From Streptomyces taklimakanensis (GTDB taxonomy: Bacteria > Actinomycetota > Actinomycetes > Streptomycetales > Streptomycetaceae), in the NCBI RefSeq assembly GCF_009709575.1, contig NZ_WIXO01000001.1, positions 1,426,001 through 1,490,000 of the forward strand: DNA of 64,000 bases. The letters are read 5' to 3'. Below, piece by piece: positions 26,647-35,378 of this stretch; position 1 is the stretch's first letter, and each line of letters begins with the position of its first letter. The translations under genes were made by a program, and so were the position numbers. The notes below the pieces were generated by a model that was not told the DNA's origin, made no database searches, and saw nothing but the letters and a program-made list of their open reading frames with translations.

Positions 26647-27984
26647 ATGGAAAACCGCATACAGCCCGGAACTCCCGGTTCGGCCGGACGGGGCCGGCGG
26701 CGCCGCGCGGTCGCGGCCGCCGCCGTCTGCCTCTCCCTGTCCCTCACGGCCGGCGCCTGCGGACTGACGGGGGACTCCGGTGACGGCGCCTCGACCGTCT
26801 CGGGCACGATCACCTGGTGGGACACCTCCGGCGAGGCGGAGAACCCCCACTTCGCCGAACTGGTCGCCGCCTTCGAGGCGGAGTACCCAGCCATCGAGGT
26901 CGACCACGTCGGCGTGCCCTTCGACCAGGCCCGACAGAAGTTCCTGGACGCGGTGGAGTCCGGGCGGGACGTGCCCGACGTGCTGCGCGCCGACGTCGGC
27001 TGGACCGCGGGGTTCGCCGCCGAAGGGCACCTGGCCGACCTGACCGGCACCTCCGCCCTGGACGGCGACATCTCCGAGGACTTCCTGCCGAGCACCACCG
27101 CGAGCGTGGTGCGGGAGGACGGCAGCGTCCACGGCGTCCCACAGGTGACCGACACCCTGGCCCTGCTCTACAACAGGCGGATCTTCGAGGAGGCCGGGAT
27201 CGCGCGGCCCCCGGCCACCTGGAAGGAGCTCAAGGACGTCGCCTTGAGGATCAGGGAGGAGACGGGCGCGGAGGGCATCGTCCTCAACCCCGACCCGTTC
27301 TTCTCGCTGCCGTTCCTCTACGGCGAGGAGAGCGACCTGGTCGACGTCGACGCCCAGTCGATCACCGTCGCCAACGAGGCGTCGGTCCGCGGCGTGTCCA
27401 CGGCCGCCGACCTGGTCTCCTCCGGTGCCGCTCCCGAGCCGCCGCGCGAGGACGCGTACGCCGCGATGCAGAACGCGTTCAAGGAGGGCGAGGCGGCCAT
27501 GATGATCAACGGCCCCTGGGCGACCTCCGAGATCTTCACCTCCCCGGAGTTCGAGAACCGCGACAACCTGGGCATCGCCGCCGTCCCGGCCGGCTCCACC
27601 GGCACCGCCGGCTCGCCCACCGGCGGCCACAACCTGGTGGTCGCGGCGGACTCGGACGACCTGGAGGCGTCCTACCTCTTCGTCAGGTTCATGACGGACG
27701 CCGAGCAGCAGGAGAAGACCGCCCTGGCGCTCGGCCTGCTGCCGACCCGTACCGCCGCGTACACCGACAAGGTGCTCTCCGATCCGGTCCGCAACTCCTT
27801 CTACCTGGCGCTGACCAAGGCCGTGGCCCGGCCCTCCATCCCCGAGAGCGGCCGGTTGTTCACCCTGCTCCAGCCCCACTACACGGCCATCCTGCGCGGT
27901 GAGGAGACCCCCGAGGAGGGCCTGGCGCGCACCGCCGAGGAGTGGAACGAGCAGTTGCTGCCGGGCTACCGCGTCGAGCGCTGA
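26647..27984 (+). CDS. Second maltodextrin-type solute-binding lipoprotein (MalE paralogue)
   Basis: A 445-residue receptor clearly paralogous to MalE: the same order of motifs is seen in TITWWDTSGEAENPHFAEL, PQVTDTLALLYNRRIF, DPFFSLPFLYGEESD, AMMINGPWATSE and GGHNLVVAADSDDLEASYLF. Lipobox LTAGAC with Cys38 follows a longer basic N terminus (RGRRRR). It has few lysines where MalE has many, so surface and perhaps ligand preference differ. It faces away from malE, with malR downstream on the same strand. No permease or ATPase gene accompanies it, so it probably feeds the MalF/MalG permease or an unlinked one. GGGAAG precedes the ATG. Confidence 0.9.
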   Translation: MENRIQPGTPGSAGRGRRRRAVAAAAVCLSLSLTAGACGLTGDSGDGASTVSGTITWWDTSGEAENPHFAELVAAFEAEYPAIEVDHVGVPFDQARQKFLDAVESGRDVPDVLRADVGWTAGFAAEGHLADLTGTSALDGDISEDFLPSTTASVVREDGSVHGVPQVTDTLALLYNRRIFEEAGIARPPATWKELKDVALRIREETGAEGIVLNPDPFFSLPFLYGEESDLVDVDAQSITVANEASVRGVSTAADLVSSGAAPEPPREDAYAAMQNAFKEGEAAMMINGPWATSEIFTSPEFENRDNLGIAAVPAGSTGTAGSPTGGHNLVVAADSDDLEASYLFVRFMTDAEQQEKTALALGLLPTRTAAYTDKVLSDPVRNSFYLALTKAVARPSIPESGRLFTLLQPHYTAILRGEETPEEGLARTAEEWNEQLLPGYRVER

Positions 27985-28165
27985 CGCCGGCCCCGCCGCG
28001 CGGCGTCCGTTCCGTCCCGCGTCGGCCCCGGACCGGGCCCGGGTGGGTCCGGTCCGCCTTCGCCACCACCGGAATCCGCCCTTCCGCGCGAGGGAACCAC
28101 CATGAATCCGGCGAACTCCCGGGTACGGTGGGCAGTGCGACACACGGCCGGTACAGTCCAGTGCT

Positions 28166-29236
28166 GTGACCGCACGGCTAGCTGACATCGCAGCCCAGGC
28201 GGGGGTCAGCGAAGCGACGGTCAGCCGCGTCCTCAACGGCAAACCGGGCGTTTCCCCGGCCACCCGCGAGTCCGTCCTCGCCGCGTTGGACCTGCTGGGG
28301 TACGAGCGACCCACCAGGCTGCGCCGGCGCAGCGCGGGCCTGGTGGGGCTGATCACCCCCGAGCTGGACAACCCGATCTTCCCGGCGTTCGCCCAGGTCA
28401 TCGGGGAGGCGCTGACCCGTCAGGGCTACACCCCCGTCCTCGCCACCCAGACCCCCGGCGGCTCGACCGAGGACGAGCTGACCGAGATGCTGGTGGAGCG
28501 GGGCGTGGCCGGGATCATCTTCGTCTCGGGCCTGCACGCCGACACCAGCGCCGACACGCAGCGCTACGAGCAACTGCGCGGCAAGGGCGTGCCGTTCGTG
28601 ATGATCAACGGGTTCTCCCCCAAGGTCCGGGCGCCCTTCGTCTCGTCGGACGACCGCGCCGCGATGCGCCTGGCGGTCACCCACTTGGTCTCGCTGGGCC
28701 ACGAGCGGATCGGGCTGGCCCTGGGGCCGGCCCGTTTCGTGCCCGTCCAGCGCAAGACGGAGGGGTTCACCGCCAGCCTCCAGGAGCAGCTGGGCATGAC
28801 GCCGGAGGAGGCGGGGGCCTTCGTCCAGCACTCCCTCTACACCCTGGAGGGCGGCCAGGCCGCCGCCACCTCGCTGATCGACGCCGGCTGCACGGCGGTG
28901 GCCTGCGCCAGCGACATGATGGCCCTGGGTGCCATCCGGGCCGCCCGCCGGCTCGGCCTGTCGGTCCCCGGCGACATCTCGGTGGTCGGCTTCGACGACT
29001 CCCCGCTGATCGCCTTCACCGACCCGCCCCTGACCACCATCCGCCAACCGGTGACGGCGATGGGGCAGGCGGCCGTGCGGGCGCTGCTGGAGGAGATCGG
29101 CGGCACCCCCGCCCCGCACAGCGAGTTCGTCTTCCTGCCCGAACTGGTCGTCCGCGGCTCCACCGCCTCCGCTCCTCAGGGGCGGACGTCGGCCTCGGGG
29201 AGGAGCCGGAGCGGACAGGACCAGACCGGGGGATGA
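28166..29236 (+). CDS. malR: LacI family maltose repressor MalR
   Basis: A 356-residue LacI/GalR repressor. The headpiece [20 protein letters not shown] starts at residue 2 and the hinge helix is near VLAALDLLGYERP. The effector domain includes [36 protein letters not shown] and [20 protein letters not shown]. Divergent transcription from malE is the known place of malR (reg1) in Streptomyces, here with malE2 inserted between. Its binding sites are probably the TTGC-N-GCAA repeats at 26530-26583 and 19970-20001. TACAGT at 28152-28157, 8 nt before the GTG, and the lack of a ribosome site suggest a leaderless or nearly leaderless message. The C-terminal 20 residues are low complexity. Confidence 0.9.
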   Translation: MTARLADIAAQAGVSEATVSRVLNGKPGVSPATRESVLAALDLLGYERPTRLRRRSAGLVGLITPELDNPIFPAFAQVIGEALTRQGYTPVLATQTPGGSTEDELTEMLVERGVAGIIFVSGLHADTSADTQRYEQLRGKGVPFVMINGFSPKVRAPFVSSDDRAAMRLAVTHLVSLGHERIGLALGPARFVPVQRKTEGFTASLQEQLGMTPEEAGAFVQHSLYTLEGGQAAATSLIDAGCTAVACASDMMALGAIRAARRLGLSVPGDISVVGFDDSPLIAFTDPPLTTIRQPVTAMGQAAVRALLEEIGGTPAPHSEFVFLPELVVRGSTASAPQGRTSASGRSRSGQDQTGG

Positions 29237-29311
29237 TCGGTCGGGGGCCGGATTCTGGCAAACTGTCGCCCCATGGGGGCACCGATTACGAGGACGACGG
29301 AAGAAGCCGAG

Positions 29312-30118
29312 ATGACCACCGTCATTCCGGCAGATGAACGCGGACGTGTTCCGGCGCCGCGCCGAACCGTCGTCCAGCGCATCCGCGCCCCCCGCCGGCC
29401 CCGCATCTGGTTCGAGATCGTGCTGATCGCGGTCAGCTACTGGACCTACTCCATGATCCGCAACGCCGTGCCGGAGCAGGAGGCCCAGGCGCTGCGGAAC
29501 GCCGACTGGCTGTGGGAGGTCGAACGCGCCCTCGGCATCGCCGTCGAGCAGTCGCTCAACCACGCCGTCAACGGCGTCACCTGGCTGATCGTGACGATGA
29601 ACTACTACTACGCGACGTTGCACTTCGTCGTGACCATCGGCGTGCTGGTGTGGCTCTACCGCAGACACCCCGGCCGCTACGCCGCCTCCCGCACGGTGCT
29701 GTTCGCCACCACCGCCGTCGCCCTGCTCGGCTACTACCTCTACCCCCTGGCGCCGCCGCGGCTGATGGAGAGCGTGCACTTCATCGACACCGTGAAGGTC
29801 CACGACACCTGGGGCTCGATGGCCTCGGGCAACATGGCGAGCGTCTCCAACCAGTACGCGGCCATGCCCTCGATGCACATCGGCTGGTCGGTGTGGTGCG
29901 GCATCACCATCGCCGTGCTCGCCGCGCCGCTGTGGGTGAGGATCCTCGGCTGGCTCTACCCGGCCGTCACCCTCGTCGTGATCGTCTGCACCGCCAACCA
30001 CTTCTGGCTGGACGCGGTGGGAGGGGTGGCCTGCCTGGGCATAGGCTTCGCCGTCTCCTGCCTGTGGTACGGAGCGCCGGCCCACCGCCTGCCGCGGATG
30101 GTGCCGGCCTCACCGTGA
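29312..30118 (+). CDS. PAP2-superfamily membrane phosphatase (inositolphosphotransferase-like)
   Basis: A 268-residue integral membrane protein with about six helices. The PAP2 active-site motifs are present: LYPLAPPRL, YAAMPSMHIGWSVWCG with the catalytic-type SMH, and TANHFWLDAVGG with the second histidine. The spacing and the LAPPRL motif place it in the PAP2_3 group that also contains inositol phosphorylceramide and phosphatidylinositol-type transferases, so it may act on lipid phosphates or transfer a polar head group. ATG at 29312 is preceded by GGAAG at 8 nt; an in-frame ATG at 29273 would add 13 residues and lacks a ribosome site. A 22-bp terminator stem follows. Confidence 0.85.
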   Translation: MTTVIPADERGRVPAPRRTVVQRIRAPRRPRIWFEIVLIAVSYWTYSMIRNAVPEQEAQALRNADWLWEVERALGIAVEQSLNHAVNGVTWLIVTMNYYYATLHFVVTIGVLVWLYRRHPGRYAASRTVLFATTAVALLGYYLYPLAPPRLMESVHFIDTVKVHDTWGSMASGNMASVSNQYAAMPSMHIGWSVWCGITIAVLAAPLWVRILGWLYPAVTLVVIVCTANHFWLDAVGGVACLGIGFAVSCLWYGAPAHRLPRMVPASP

Positions 30119-30141
30119 ACGGGCCCACGGCGCCCCGAGGA

Positions 30142-30190
30142 CGACGGACGGGGCCGGTGACGCGCGGTGCGTCACCGGCCCCGTCCGTCG
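30142..30190. terminator. Bidirectional terminator between PAP2 and antitoxin-like genes
   Basis: Perfect 22-bp arms (30142-30163 and 30169-30190) with a 5-nt loop GCGGT between converging genes. Confidence 0.8.
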
Positions 30191-30213
30191 TTCCCGAGGT
30201 GCGGGCCGATCGA

Positions 30214-30408
30214 CTACCGCGGGCGGTTCTCGTCGCCGCCGTAGGAACGGCGGACGCTCTCCGCGGCCCGGTCCGTCCGGGCGTCGTAGCGGTCCCCGGT
30301 GCGCTCGTCGACCGTCCGCTCGGCCCGGTCGACGGCCTGGTCCGCCTTGTCGGGGTGCCCCTTGGCCATCTCCTTGGCCTTCTTCGCCATGTCGCCCAGC
30401 TTGCCCAT
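30214..30408 (-). CDS. MT0933-type antitoxin-like small protein
   Basis: A 64-residue highly charged, helical protein. MGKLGDMAKKAKEMAKGHPDK followed by ADQAVDRAERTVDERTG, DRYDARTDRA and a disordered tail match the actinobacterial MT0933 (Rv0909) antitoxin family in motif order and length. GAGGAGG stands 6 nt before the ATG, so it is surely translated. Known family members may neutralise an adjacent toxin, but no candidate toxin is found beside this one; many Streptomyces carry such lone copies, which may have another role. It is transcribed in the same direction as glnE upstream, separated by about 100 nt. Confidence 0.75.
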   Translation of the reverse strand: MGKLGDMAKKAKEMAKGHPDKADQAVDRAERTVDERTGDRYDARTDRAAESVRRSYGGDENRPR

Positions 30409-30509
30409 GTCGGCCTCCTCGTGGCGGCGTCCGTTCGTTCTGCCCTCCTCGTAACCGCCTCGGGTCGGACAAAACCCAACAATTCACCTCATCCGGGCAG
30501 GGGTTCCGG

Positions 30510-33500
30510 TCAGTCGACGCCGTAGAACAGCCGGTCCACCACCGTCCGCGCCCGGCGCGTGGTGCGCCGGTAGTCCTCCAGCAACTCCCCCACGTGACCG
30601 GGTTCGTACCCCAGGTAGCGGCCCACCGCAGCCAGCTCGCGCGGCTCGGAGGGGAAGGTGTCGCCGGGGCGCCCGCGCACCAGCATCACCGCGTTGCGCA
30701 CCCGGGTGGCCAGCAGCCACGCCTCGTCCAGGACCGCCGCGTCCTCCTCGGCGATCAACCCGGCGTCCCGGGCCGCGGCCAGGGCCGGGCGGGTGCGGGT
30801 GGTCCGCAGCCCCGGCTCGTCCGCCGCGTGGCACAGCTGCGTCAACTGCACCGTCCACTCCACGTCCGACAGGCCGCCCCTGCCCAGCTTGGTGTGGGTG
30901 GTCCGGTCGGCGCCGCGCGGCAGCCGCTCGGACTCCATCCGGGCCTTCAACCGGCGGATCTCCCGCACCGCCTCCTCGTCCGGACCGCCCTCGGGGTAGC
31001 GCAGCGGATCGATCAGCGCGACGAAGCGGCGCCCCAGCTCCTCGTCACCGGCCACGGGCTCGGCGCGCAGCAGCGCGTGCCGCTCCCACACCTGCGACCA
31101 GCGCCGGTAGTACACCTCGTAGGAGGCCAGGGTGCGCACCAGCGGGCCGCTGCGCCCCTCCGGCCGCAGATCGGCGTCGATCGTCAGCGGCGGGTCGGAG
31201 CTGGGCAGCTGGAGCAGCCTGCGCATCTCGTTGGCGACGGCGAAGGCGGCCTCGCTCGCCTCGCGCTCCCCCACGCCCTCGCGCGGTTCGTGGACGAAGA
31301 GGACATCGGCGTCGGAGCCGTAGTTCAGCTCGCGGCCGCCGAAACGACCCATGCCGATGACGGCGAAGCGGGTGGGCAGGGTGTCGCCCCAGCGGGCGTC
31401 CACCGCCGCGCGCAGGGCCCCGGCGATCGTCGCGGCGTTGAGGTCGGACAGCGCCCGGCCGACCCGGTCCACGGCGGCGGCGATCCCGGCACCCTCGTCG
31501 GCGCCGACGCCCTCATCGGACTCCCCCTCGGCGACCGCGGCCCGGTAGGCGCCCACGACATCGGCGGCGGCCGTGCGGAACAGCTCCCTGCGCCGCACCC
31601 CACGGGCCGCGGTGACGGCCTGTTCGGGCCCGTCGGCGCGGCCGACGGCCGCCAGCACCTCCTGGGTGAGCGCCTCCCGACCGCGCGGCCGCAGCCCCTC
31701 CGGGTCCCCGAGCAGCGCGACGGCCTCGGGGGCGCGCAGCAGCAGGTCGGGGGCGAGGCGCCCGGCGGAGAGCACCCGGGCCAGGTTCTCGGCGGCGACC
31801 CCCTCGTCCCGCAGCAGCCGCAGGTACCAGGGCGTCTGGCCGAGCGCGTCGGAGACCTTGCGGAAGCCCAACAGCCCGGCGTCGGGGTCGGCGGAGTCGG
31901 CGAACCAGCCCAGCAGCACCGGAAGCAGGGTGCGCTGGATGGCGGCCTTGCGGCTGACGCCGGACGTCAGCGCCTCCAGGTGGCGCAGGGCCGCGGCCGG
32001 ATCGGCGTAGCCCAGGGCCTCCAGCCGCTGTCGGGCGGCCCCGGGGGAGAGCCGGATCTCCCCCGGCGCGAGCTGGGCGACGGCGTCCAGCAGCGGACGG
32101 TAGAAGAGCTTCTCGTGCAGCCGCCGCACCACCGCGGCGTGCCGCTTCCAGGCGCGCGTCAGCTCGGCCACCGGGTCCTGCCGGAAGCCCAGGGAGCGTC
32201 CCAGCATCCGCAGCTCGGCCTCGTCCTGGGGCATCAGGTGGGTGCGGCGCATCCGGTGGAGCTGGATGCGGTGTTCCAGGGTGCGCAGGAAGCGGTACGC
32301 GTCGCCGAGCGCGGCCGCGTCCCGGCGGCCGACGTACCCGCCGGCGGCGAGCGCGTCCAGCGCGGCCAGGGTGGTGGGGCTGCGCAGGGCGGTGTCGCTG
32401 CGACCGTGGACGAGCTGGAGGAGCTGGACGGCGAACTCCACGTCCCGCAGGCCGCCGGGACCGAGCTTGAGCTCGCGGTCGAGCTGTGCGACGGGGATGC
32501 CGGCCACCACCCGGCGCCGCATCTGCTGGACGTCGGTGACGAAGTTCTCCCGCTCGGCCGCCTGCCACACCAGCGGCCCGACGGCTTCGCGGTACTCGCG
32601 GCCCAGCGCCGCGTCGCCGGCCACCGGCCGGGCCTTGAGCAGGGCCTGGAACTCCCAGGTCTTGGCCCAGCGCTGGTAGTACGCCAGATGGCTGCTCAGG
32701 GTGCGCACCAGCGGGCCGTTGCGCCCCTCGGGACGCAGATTGGCGTCCACCGGCCAGATGGTGCCCTCGGCGGTGGTGTCGGAGCAGATCCGCATCATGC
32801 GGGAGGCGAGCCGACCGGCGGCCCGCAACGCCCTGGCCTCCCCGTCGCCGTCCCCGTCCTCCCCGCCGCCGCCTCCGGCCGGCTCGGCGACGAAGACGAC
32901 GTCCACGTCCGAGACGTAGTTCAACTCGTGGCCGCCGCACTTGCCCATCCCGATCACGGCCAGCCGGCACAGCGCCGCGTCCTCGGGCGCCTCCCGGGAG
33001 GCGATCGCCAGGGCCGCGCGCAGGGTGGCGGTGGCCAGGTCGGCGAGTTCGGCGGCAGTCTCGGCGACGTCGGTGGTGCCGCACACGTCGCGGGCGGCGA
33101 CGGCCAACAGGGCCCGACGGTAGGCCACGCGCAGCTCGTCGGGGTCCTCCGCGGCGGCCAGGGCCGCCTCGAACTCCTCGACGCCGGGGTGCAGGTCGGT
33201 CGTCTCGTACGCCTGCAGGGCCCGCCAGTCCCCGGGGTGTCGCGCCAGGTGGTCGCCGAGGGCCTCGGATGACCCCAGCACGCCCAGCAGCCGGTCGCGC
33301 AGCGGCTTGGCGGCCTGCACGGTGCCCAGCAGCAGCCGGCGCTCCTCCTCGTCCGGCTGGGCCTCCGCCAGACGCACGAAGGAACGCAGCGCCAGGTCGG
33401 GGTCGGCGGTGCCGCCGAGGGCGTCCAGCAGGGCCGGATCGTCCCGCACCCGGTCCACGGCGGGCGAGTCCATCAGCCGTCCGGCCGTCCCCGGATCGGT

Positions 33501-33557
33501 GAACCCACGCCGTGCGAACCGTCCGAACCGGCTGTCGCGCCGACCGCCCTGTACCAC
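30510..33557 (-). CDS. glnE: Bifunctional glutamine synthetase adenylyltransferase/deadenylylase
   Basis: A 1015-residue two-headed nucleotidyltransferase. The N-terminal half carries the deadenylylase domain with GGHELNYVSDVDVVFV near residue 210; the C-terminal half carries the adenylyltransferase domain with GGRELNYGSDADVLFV near residue 745. Each has the G-S/G-x-D-x-D nucleotidyltransferase signature and a following DLRPEG motif. Length is normal for actinobacterial GlnE. It adenylylates glutamine synthetase type I (GlnA) when nitrogen is plentiful. GTG at 33557 has GAGGAGG 14 nt upstream. It follows glnA2 on the same strand, separated by a strong hairpin. Its proper substrate glnA is not in this window. 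Confidence 0.96.
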   Translation of the reverse strand: MVQGGRRDSRFGRFARRGFTDPGTAGRLMDSPAVDRVRDDPALLDALGGTADPDLALRSFVRLAEAQPDEEERRLLLGTVQAAKPLRDRLLGVLGSSEALGDHLARHPGDWRALQAYETTDLHPGVEEFEAALAAAEDPDELRVAYRRALLAVAARDVCGTTDVAETAAELADLATATLRAALAIASREAPEDAALCRLAVIGMGKCGGHELNYVSDVDVVFVAEPAGGGGGEDGDGDGEARALRAAGRLASRMMRICSDTTAEGTIWPVDANLRPEGRNGPLVRTLSSHLAYYQRWAKTWEFQALLKARPVAGDAALGREYREAVGPLVWQAAERENFVTDVQQMRRRVVAGIPVAQLDRELKLGPGGLRDVEFAVQLLQLVHGRSDTALRSPTTLAALDALAAGGYVGRRDAAALGDAYRFLRTLEHRIQLHRMRRTHLMPQDEAELRMLGRSLGFRQDPVAELTRAWKRHAAVVRRLHEKLFYRPLLDAVAQLAPGEIRLSPGAARQRLEALGYADPAAALRHLEALTSGVSRKAAIQRTLLPVLLGWFADSADPDAGLLGFRKVSDALGQTPWYLRLLRDEGVAAENLARVLSAGRLAPDLLLRAPEAVALLGDPEGLRPRGREALTQEVLAAVGRADGPEQAVTAARGVRRRELFRTAAADVVGAYRAAVAEGESDEGVGADEGAGIAAAVDRVGRALSDLNAATIAGALRAAVDARWGDTLPTRFAVIGMGRFGGRELNYGSDADVLFVHEPREGVGEREASEAAFAVANEMRRLLQLPSSDPPLTIDADLRPEGRSGPLVRTLASYEVYYRRWSQVWERHALLRAEPVAGDEELGRRFVALIDPLRYPEGGPDEEAVREIRRLKARMESERLPRGADRTTHTKLGRGGLSDVEWTVQLTQLCHAADEPGLRTTRTRPALAAARDAGLIAEEDAAVLDEAWLLATRVRNAVMLVRGRPGDTFPSEPRELAAVGRYLGYEPGHVGELLEDYRRTTRRARTVVDRLFYGVD

Positions 33558-33596
33558 CGTGCTCCCAACCTCCTCGCCGTGTGCGCCACCCCGCCC

Positions 33597-33630
33597 CCGC
33601 GGGTGGGCGCGCCGGCGCGCCCACCCGCGG
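33597..33630. terminator. 34-bp perfect palindrome between glnA2 and glnE
   Basis: Bases 33597-33613 are fully complementary to 33614-33630. It follows the glnA2 stop by 6 nt and precedes the glnE start by 39 nt, so it could terminate or attenuate readthrough into glnE. Confidence 0.65.
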
Positions 33631-33636
33631 TCGGGA

Positions 33637-34998
33637 CTACAGCACCGGCAGGGACTTGCGCAGCTCGAAGGCGGTGACCTCCGAGCGGTACTCCTCCCAC
33701 TCCTGCTTCTTGTTGCGCAGGAAGAAGTCGAAGACGTGCTCGCCGAGCGTCTCGGCGACCAGTTCGCTGCGCTCCATCAGCCCGATCGCCTCGCCCAGGT
33801 TCTGCGGCAGCGGCTCGATGCCCATCGCGCGGCGTTCGGCGTCCGACAGCGCCCACACGTCGTCCTCGGCGCCGGCCGGGAGTTCGTAGCCCTCCTCGAT
33901 GCCCTTGAGGCCGGCGGCGAGCAGCACCGCGTAGGCCAGGTACGGGTTGGCCCCGGAGTCCAGGGAGCGCACCTCGATGCGGGTGGAGCCGGTCTTGCCC
34001 GGCTTGTACATCGGCACCCGGATCAGCGCGGAGCGGTTGTTGTGCCCCCAGCAGATGTACGAGGGGGCCTCGCCGCCGGCGCCCGCGGTGCGCTGGGCGC
34101 CGCCCCAGATGCGCTTGTAGGAGTTGACCCACTGGTTGGTGACGGCGGAGATCTCCCCGGCGTGCCTCAGCAGCCCGGCGATGAAGGAGCGGCCGACCTT
34201 GGAGAGCTGGTACTCGGCGCCGGACTCGTGGAAGGCGTTGCGGTCGCCCTCGAACAGCGACAGGTGGGTGTGCATGCCGGAACCGGGGTGCTCCGAGAAC
34301 GGCTTGGGCATGAAGGTGGCCTGCACGCCCTGCTCCAGCGCGACCTGCTTCATCACCAGGCGGAACGTCATGATGTTGTCGGCCGTCGACAGGGCGTCGG
34401 CGTACCGCAGGTCGATCTCCTGCTGGCCCGGGGCGCCCTCGTGGTGGGAGAACTCCACCGAGATCCCCATCGACTCCAACATGGTGATCGCCTGCCGGCG
34501 GAAGTCCTGGCCGACGTGCTGCGGGGTGTGGTCGAAGTAGCCGGAGGAGTCCGCCGGAGTGGGTCGGGTGCCGTCCACCGGCTTGTCCTTGAGCAGGAAG
34601 AACTCGATCTCGGGGTGGGTGTAGAAGGTGAAGCCGAGGTCGGAGGTCTTGTTCAGGGCCCGCTTGAGGACGTAGCGCGGGTCGGCGTAGGAGGGGGAGC
34701 CGTCGGGCATCAGGATGTCGCAGAACATCCGGGCGGTGCCCGGGGCCTCGGCGCGCCAGGGCAGGATCTGGAACGTGCCGGGGTCGGGCTTGGCGATCAT
34801 GTCGGACTCGTAGACGCGCGCGAAGCCCTCGATCGCGGACCCGTCGAAGCCCATGCCCTCGTCGAAGGCCTGTTCCAGTTCCGCGGGCGCGACGGCGACG
34901 GACTTCAGGAAGCCGAGCACGTCGGTGAACCACAACCGGACGAACCGGATGTCGCGCTCTTCGAGCGTCCTGAGCACGAATTCCTGCTGCTTGTCCAT
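33637..34998 (-). CDS. glnA2: Glutamine synthetase-like enzyme GlnA2 (probable gamma-glutamylpolyamine synthetase)
   Basis: A 453-residue class I GS-fold ligase. GFDGSAIEGFARVYESDM (50-67), FYTHPEIEFFLL (125-136), HHEGAPGQQEIDL (185-197), the ATP-binding KPFSEHPGSGMHTHLSLFE (232-250), NRSALIRVP (321-329) and RIEVRSLDSGANPYLAYA (340-357) are the GS signatures. The adenylylation site is changed: NLYDLP of GlnA corresponds to DVWALS (380-385), with W382 where the modified tyrosine should be. The S. coelicolor orthologue is reported to glutamylate polyamines rather than make glutamine. ATG 34998 was preferred to GTG 35004 because GAGGA is 9 nt away. A candidate -10 GATACT lies at 35075-35070. Confidence 0.93.
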   Translation of the reverse strand: MDKQQEFVLRTLEERDIRFVRLWFTDVLGFLKSVAVAPAELEQAFDEGMGFDGSAIEGFARVYESDMIAKPDPGTFQILPWRAEAPGTARMFCDILMPDGSPSYADPRYVLKRALNKTSDLGFTFYTHPEIEFFLLKDKPVDGTRPTPADSSGYFDHTPQHVGQDFRRQAITMLESMGISVEFSHHEGAPGQQEIDLRYADALSTADNIMTFRLVMKQVALEQGVQATFMPKPFSEHPGSGMHTHLSLFEGDRNAFHESGAEYQLSKVGRSFIAGLLRHAGEISAVTNQWVNSYKRIWGGAQRTAGAGGEAPSYICWGHNNRSALIRVPMYKPGKTGSTRIEVRSLDSGANPYLAYAVLLAAGLKGIEEGYELPAGAEDDVWALSDAERRAMGIEPLPQNLGEAIGLMERSELVAETLGEHVFDFFLRNKKQEWEEYRSEVTAFELRKSLPVL

Positions 34999-35378
34999 GG
35001 TCACCCATCCTCGCTGGTCAGACGGCCCTTCCCCGCACCGCCCAACGATGAGGGGGCGGCCGGCACACCAGTATCACGGTGAGGGGTTACCGCCACATTA
35101 CGCCGCCCCGGCGGCCGGGAGATCCACGCGGTGCGGTGGCGGTTCCGCGGCCCCGTCCGAGCCCTCGGCTCCCCTCCGACGCCACCGGAAGCGCCGACCG
35201 CCCCGGACAGCGCGAAGGGCTCTCCCGGCGGACGAGCCGCGCGCACGCGGCACCGCCCGTGAGTCGGGTGCCCCGCCACGTACCGGACGAGGCGTTCACC
35301 CGAACGGATCCGACACGCGGTTCTCCCCCGGGAGCCCGCCTCCCGAGATCGCGTCAGTACGACGATTAGACTGACCGT
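34999..35378. other. Divergent intergenic region of glnA2 and nadE
   Basis: A 380-bp non-coding region. A possible glnA2 -10 (GATACT, minus strand, 35075-35070) and the nadE -10 (TAGACT, 35367-35372) are visible. I looked for a GlnR site (GTNAC-N6-GAAAC type) and found none that is convincing. No small gene is supported. Confidence 0.5.
35367..35372 (+). promoter_or_regulatory. -10 box TAGACT, leaderless nadE
   Basis: TAGACT followed by 6 nt and then GTG at 35379, with no Shine-Dalgarno sequence. The message probably starts at the initiation codon. Confidence 0.6.

Noticed and set aside
34999..35378. GlnR binding site between glnA2 and nadE
   Set aside because: GTAAC occurs, but the spacing and the second half-site do not fit the GTNAC-N6-GAAAC pattern.
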